From contig LSYV01000026.1 in NCBI GenBank assembly GCA_001584585.1, positions 1,235,188 through 1,299,187 on the forward strand: a stretch of DNA of 64,000 bases. The letters run 5' to 3'. This document shows positions 60,701 to 64,000 of the stretch, piece by piece. Numbering within the stretch: position 1 is the stretch's first letter; each line of letters starts with the position of its first letter. The notes under the pieces were generated by a model that saw only the letters and a program-made list of their open reading frames with translations, was not told where the DNA came from and made no database searches. Source of the DNA: Gonium pectorale (Eukaryota > Chlorophyta > Chlorophyceae > Chlamydomonadales > Volvocaceae). The position numbers and the translations under genes are program-made.

Positions 60701-63700
60701 TGTTTCCAACCCCGCAGCTGAGCGCGCGCAGCATCAGCTATGAGGTGGAGCGCAACGGCGTGACGATGGAGGCCCGGTCCATGGGCTTTCACATCAGCCT
60801 GCCCACGGACGGCAGCGTCTTCGACTTCATGTTTGATTTTGGGGCACTCAAGTAAGCGGCCTGAGGGCAATGATGGGTCTTTGTGCCGCCAGAAGAGGAT
60901 GTCTGCGTTCAGTGTCCGTCTTTTCCCGCATTACGCCACGAGGTTTACTGCTGCGCCTCTGCCGCTCCGAGGTTCCTGATGATGTTCTCGACTTCCCCCT
61001 GCAGGTGGATAAGCTGGCAGGACCATATCCGCCTGCTGTCCGACTGGAACCGGCTGTCCATCACGCCCGGGGCCTTCATCCCCTTTGGCTTTCAGAGCCT
61101 GGTGCAGACGCACGGTCCCAGCGGCACGCAGTCGGGTACCGCCGCCGTGGGCACGGGTGGCGGGCTGGGCACGGGCAAGGCCTTCGTCCTTACCGCCGAT
61201 AACCTGCCCGCAATCTACCTCCTGCGGATGTACATCACGCAGAAGTACAACACGCTCATCTCAGGCCCAACCGGTACGTAAGCTTGACATAAGCGCTAGG
61301 GTACGATGATTCCGTACCGTAACCCTATGCGGCTGGTGCCCTGCAGATTGTTGGTCTTTAGCCCGCATGCTGACCCACTTAACATGCCTTCGACATCCAG
61401 TTTTGGTCCCGGCCACGAGGCAGCCTTACCATTCCTTGCCCTATGCCCCAGGAGTGGGCAAGACGTCCATGCTGCTGGCTCTTCTGCACAGCGCGAAGGA
61501 CTGGATGGCTAGGCAGGGGATGGCGGCGGAGGCGGATGAGGACGTGGCGGCTCCCGTGGCGGTGGAGGGCCATGCACTGCCGCCCGTAATCGAGGAGGAG
61601 CTTGCGACGGCGGGGCCGAGTGACGAGGTGGACCGCCATACGGATGTCGAGGGATCGCTATGTGAGTCCCGGCGCTGACATTGCCTCTCGTTACTTGCTT
61701 CTTCCCTGTCGCTTGATGTGCACTGCTCGATCCCAACCCAGACCCGGCCAATCTCCTGACTTTGCTGGCCGCCATGTGGTGCCCCTGCTGCCACTGCCGG
61801 GCGGCTGCAGGGACGGACGAGGCGTCTGCTCTGGGCCCCGGCGACGACCTTGCGGGCTCCTCCAGCGCGCCCAACAGCCGCACCAGCTCGGCCAAGCCGC
61901 AAAGCCACCCGCCGCCCGGCACCGACACCGTGAGCCCACTGGACGTGCTCTACCTGACGCTGTCCAGCCAGTCCACCGCACGCGGCCTGAAGCGCATGCT
62001 GGAGGGGCTGCTCACGCGGCGGCGTCGCGGAGTGCTGGGCCCGCCGCCCGGCAAGACAGCAATACTGTGGGTGGACGACGTCAACATGGCCGGCAGGGAT
62101 GCTTTCGACACCCAGGTGAGGGTACCGGCACAGGGTGCGGAGACGGGTGCGAGGAATTAGGCAAGGGTTTCGGTTGTTGGGCCATGGCTGCATCGAGTGT
62201 TAAATTGGAGAGGCTGCGATATGAACTAGCTCGTCATTGTAATGTTGTTTCTGGTTGACTTGTACACTGAGGAGATGCGTCGCCTCTTCCCACGCAAGGC
62301 TGCGCTCGAGGTGCTCCGTCACTGGGCAGTGACGGGGGCCTGGCACGAGGAGGACAGCACCCGGCTCAAGGAGGTAGTGGAGACCAACCTGCTGGCGTCC
62401 CTTACCACCAGCCACCACGCTAAGTCGTGAGTAGGAGAACGTCGCGTTGTCTATGAGAAGCCGGCAATGTAGCACTGTGTGTAGCACACTGAAGTTGGGC
62501 AGCAGAAAGGACTGCCTCGCCGCCCTCCACCCTGCTGCCCTTACTGCCCCTGCCTCCAGGTTCCCGCGGCGCTTTTTGTCCCCGCTCATGATGGTGGCGC
62601 TGCCGTCCATCAGCCACCAGGGCTTCCACGCAATCTTCACGGACATGGTCACCAAGAGCATGGCCGCGCAAAGCACTCTGCCGCACGCGCTGGTGCGTGT
62701 GGCCGCAGTGCGGCAGCGAGGGCTACATGCAAGGGGCTGACAGCGGCAATCCCCGTCAATTTCGTCCACAGCCGCCGATGTGCCAGGGTGGAGCGCTGCG
62801 AGGGTCACGCGAGGGTCATGCATGTCGTGAATACAGCTGTTACGGCCCGTGCCCCTCGACGGTGTCGTATGTTGCTTGGTGTTGGCGCCGCCATGTCGCA
62901 AGTTGCGACTGCACCGTGTTTGTGGATGCCCCTACCCAGGTCGCCTTGCTGGTTGAGGCAACTCTGGACCTGTACCGCAAGGTCATCGGGGAGCTCCTTC
63001 CCACGCCTGCCAAGCCGCACTACGTCTTCTCCATCCTTCACGTGGCGCAGGTTTTCCAGGTCGGGCCCGGCGTGCAGGGTGTTGCTGCTGCTGCTCTCGT
63101 ATCTTCGTCACGTGCCTACGAATCCTTCAAATGCACTCTGCCCACTGCATTCACAATACTGAACCGTCTGTCCCTTTCACATCATGGACGAATTGACGCC
63201 ACATCAATACGGTGGACGGTGTGTCCTAACCCGCTTGCGCTCGCCTGGAACCGCCCTCTCCTGCAGTCCATCTTCCACGCCACACGCGCCAGCCGCAACA
63301 CGCCCGAGCTGCTCGTCCGCGTGTGGCAACACGAGTGCCTCCGTGTATTCTACGACCGCCTCATGGAGGCGCCCGCACGCAAGTGGATGCTGGAGACGCT
63401 GCACGAGGTGAGCGTCAAGCTTCTGTAGGGAAGCTGACACGAGAGCAGGACGGCCTGCGATGCTGCGCGCCACACATGGCCTCAGCGGCATTGCACGGTG
63501 TGCGGATTCTGTACAGCCAGTTGCGTCCATGCTTGCTGCGACGGTGTCCCCTTCACCAGGCAGCCCGCGCCCACGCCCGTGCTTCCCCGCAGGTCCGAAC
63601 ACACTTCCTGTCGGATTACGCCCCGCACGGTCCGCCCGACCCCACCGAGATCCTGCTCTGCACCTTCGCCACACCGTCGGCCGGCTACGAGCTGGCCGAG

Positions 63701-64000
63701 TTCGTGCTGCGTAAGCAGGAGGACTCAGGCGCGGCGGCGGCGGCTGAGTCCATCCTGGAGGCCGAGAGCTCGGTCGACATGGGCGCCGCCGGCGCACCGG
63801 CACCGGGTGCCACCAGCGGTGCCACCAGCCCAACCCTCGCCCCGGGCACGGCAGGATCCAACAAGGGGCCGCTGAGCCCAGGGGGCCAGCGCTACACGCC
63901 AAGCCCTGGATCATCGGAGCCTTTAGAGCCTAGCAGCCCCATTGTCCCCAAACGGCCTAACCCCAGTCTGCGCTCCCGGCGCGGCCGCCGCGCCAAAGTA
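45759..64000 (+). CDS. axonemal inner-arm-type dynein heavy chain, 5' part (runs off the window)
   Basis: About 43 exons encode roughly 3530 residues with no stop before the window ends. Order: long tail (45759-52895), linker (53063-56860), AAA1 (57002-58634), AAA2 (58769-60851) and AAA3 (61005-64000); exon lists are given in the domain entries. Walker A motifs are [19 protein letters not shown] and GPTGVGKTS. Walker B motifs are [11 protein letters not shown] (AAA1) and [11 protein letters not shown] (AAA3). The AAA2 motif SPATVSRC and the linker motif [11 protein letters not shown] are present. The protein is a flagellar motor chain. The single-headed inner-arm class is inferred from the alga and family; the exact isoform was not determined. 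The AAA1 P-loop lies near residue 2310, several hundred residues later than usual, because the tail holds low-complexity insertions. The remaining AAA4-6, stalk and C-terminus lie beyond the window. The first two exons (45759..45854 or 45859, and 46063..46213) are less certain than the rest. Confidence 0.93.
46267..52895 (+). other. dynein tail exons (N-terminal region)
   Basis: Part of the dynein CDS. Exons: about 46267..46919, 47191..47779, 47932..48700, 48901..49027, 49319..50698, 50852..51184, 51311..51474, 51836..52019, 52216..52374, 52767..52895. Conserved-looking pieces include [20 protein letters not shown] followed by [89 protein letters not shown] plus [20 protein letters not shown], and [18 protein letters not shown]. 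Interruptions are poly-Ala tracts (50031-50073 and about 50985-51095) and a Pro run ([13 protein letters not shown], near 48160). Intron 51185-51310 is 126 nt and open in frame, so retention would insert 42 residues without a stop. Confidence 0.8.
53063..56860 (+). other. dynein linker exons (DHC_N2-type region)
   Basis: Part of the dynein CDS. Exons: 53063..53176, 53328..53454, 53563..53719, 53943..54064, 54259..54459, 54591..54832, 55026..55261, 55449..55821, 56023..56232, 56449..56601, 56765..56860. The landmarks run in the usual order: [97 protein letters not shown] and [13 protein letters not shown]. These are the linker motifs that lead to AAA1. A Pro/Gly-rich insertion lies at about 55560-55760 inside the exon after FLPKCFPG. 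Confidence 0.9.
57002..58634 (+). other. dynein AAA1 module exons
   Basis: Part of the dynein CDS. Exons: 57002..57167, 57311..57483, 57644..57814, 58023..58145, 58329..58634. The approach is canonical ([35 protein letters not shown] with an intron splitting the P-loop). Walker B is intact ([12 protein letters not shown]). The stretch after the P-loop is unusual: the standard NCSDGLDY is replaced by [15 protein letters not shown], and FITMNPGYAGR by [11 protein letters not shown]. Then [20 protein letters not shown] and [15 protein letters not shown] return to family form. An Ala/Ser-rich loop of about 60 residues follows (58440-58630). Confidence 0.9.
58146..58328 (+). other. GC-AG intron in the dynein gene (AAA1)
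   Basis: The frame-preserving donor is AAG|GCGAGT. Nearby GT sites give the wrong phase. Joining to the acceptor GTGCAG|ATC restores [20 protein letters not shown], which has the same length as the family pattern KM...YK.CSEQLSQQ.HYD. Confidence 0.7.
58769..60851 (+). other. dynein AAA2 module exons
   Basis: Part of the dynein CDS. Exons: 58769..58855, 59009..59083, 59225..59413, 59548..59913, 60108..60194, 60349..60585, 60718..60851. Motifs: [15 protein letters not shown], the Walker [89 protein letters not shown]. All are in the expected order, and the nucleotide-binding residues are present. Confidence 0.9.
60195..60348 (+). other. GC-AG intron in the dynein gene (AAA2)
   Basis: The donor CAG|GCAAGT fits the GC-AG consensus. 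The acceptor is CTGCAG|GAC. The first downstream GT (GTGCCG) would shift the frame into low-quality protein. Confidence 0.65.
61005..64000 (+). other. dynein AAA3 module exons (incomplete)
   Basis: Part of the dynein CDS. Exons: 61005..61273, 61452..61661, 61811..62115, 62299..62426, 62560..62692, 62940..63059, 63267..63407, 63593..64000 (open). The P-loop [14 protein letters not shown] is split by an intron. About 90 acidic/Ser/Pro residues are inserted before Walker B ([11 protein letters not shown]). Then come [51 protein letters not shown] and [18 protein letters not shown], the usual AAA3 landmarks. The last exon becomes low-complexity (about 63713-64000, ending in a basic run LRSRRGRR) with no stop. 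Confidence 0.88.

Noticed and set aside
1..64000. tRNA/rRNA genes, CRISPR arrays, intact transposons
   Set aside because: Nothing recognisable was seen by eye. Absence is not proven without tRNA and repeat-finding programs.

Overview
This window looks like nuclear DNA of a volvocine green alga (Chlamydomonas/Volvox type). The evidence is GC-rich coding sequence with strong third-position G/C bias, many short exons (about 60-200 nt) bounded by GTGAGC/GTGCGC-type donors and GCAG acceptors, TGTAA polyadenylation motifs, an algal F-box-like/ankyrin family gene, and a long flagellar dynein gene. I cannot fix the species. Exon borders were set by reading-frame phase, splice consensus and remembered family conservation; no search was run. 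Every multi-exon model marked confident below closes in frame across all its junctions.

Layout, plus strand 1-27233: the 3' end of an unrecognised gene (62-525); a doubtful 110-aa ORF (1527-1859); a TPAG(Y/W)xFSIWG-type membrane protein of the tryptophan-rich sensory protein (TspO-like) group (2589-4587); an ankyrin-repeat protein of the algal expansion (5545-7726); an aprataxin-type DNA-repair protein that also carries FHA and P-loop kinase modules (8621-13730); a doubtful small gene or relic (15297-15584); an Mpv17/PMP22 membrane protein (15678-17208); splicing factor SF3A3 (18879-22857); and a FLU-like regulator of tetrapyrrole synthesis (24168-27233).

Minus strand 28055-45134: a 15-exon ankyrin + STI1 + membrane-segment protein (759 aa) and an 11-exon VIT/VWA-domain protein of about 2418 aa whose metal-binding (MIDAS) motif looks degenerate.

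Plus strand 45759-64000: the 5' part (about 43 exons, about 3530 codons) of an axonemal inner-arm-type dynein heavy chain, covering the tail, linker, AAA1, AAA2 and most of AAA3. It leaves the window still open. It starts 624 bp from, and head-to-head with, the VIT/VWA gene. Two of its introns appear to use GC-AG boundaries.

These genes are not a pathway cluster. They are independent housekeeping, organelle and flagellar genes, as is normal for this kind of genome. The points most worth following are the unusual domain combinations (FHA-kinase-HIT-zinc finger; ankyrin-STI1-TM), the divergent dynein, the GC-AG introns and a short inverted dispersed repeat shared by two intergenic regions 34 kb apart.
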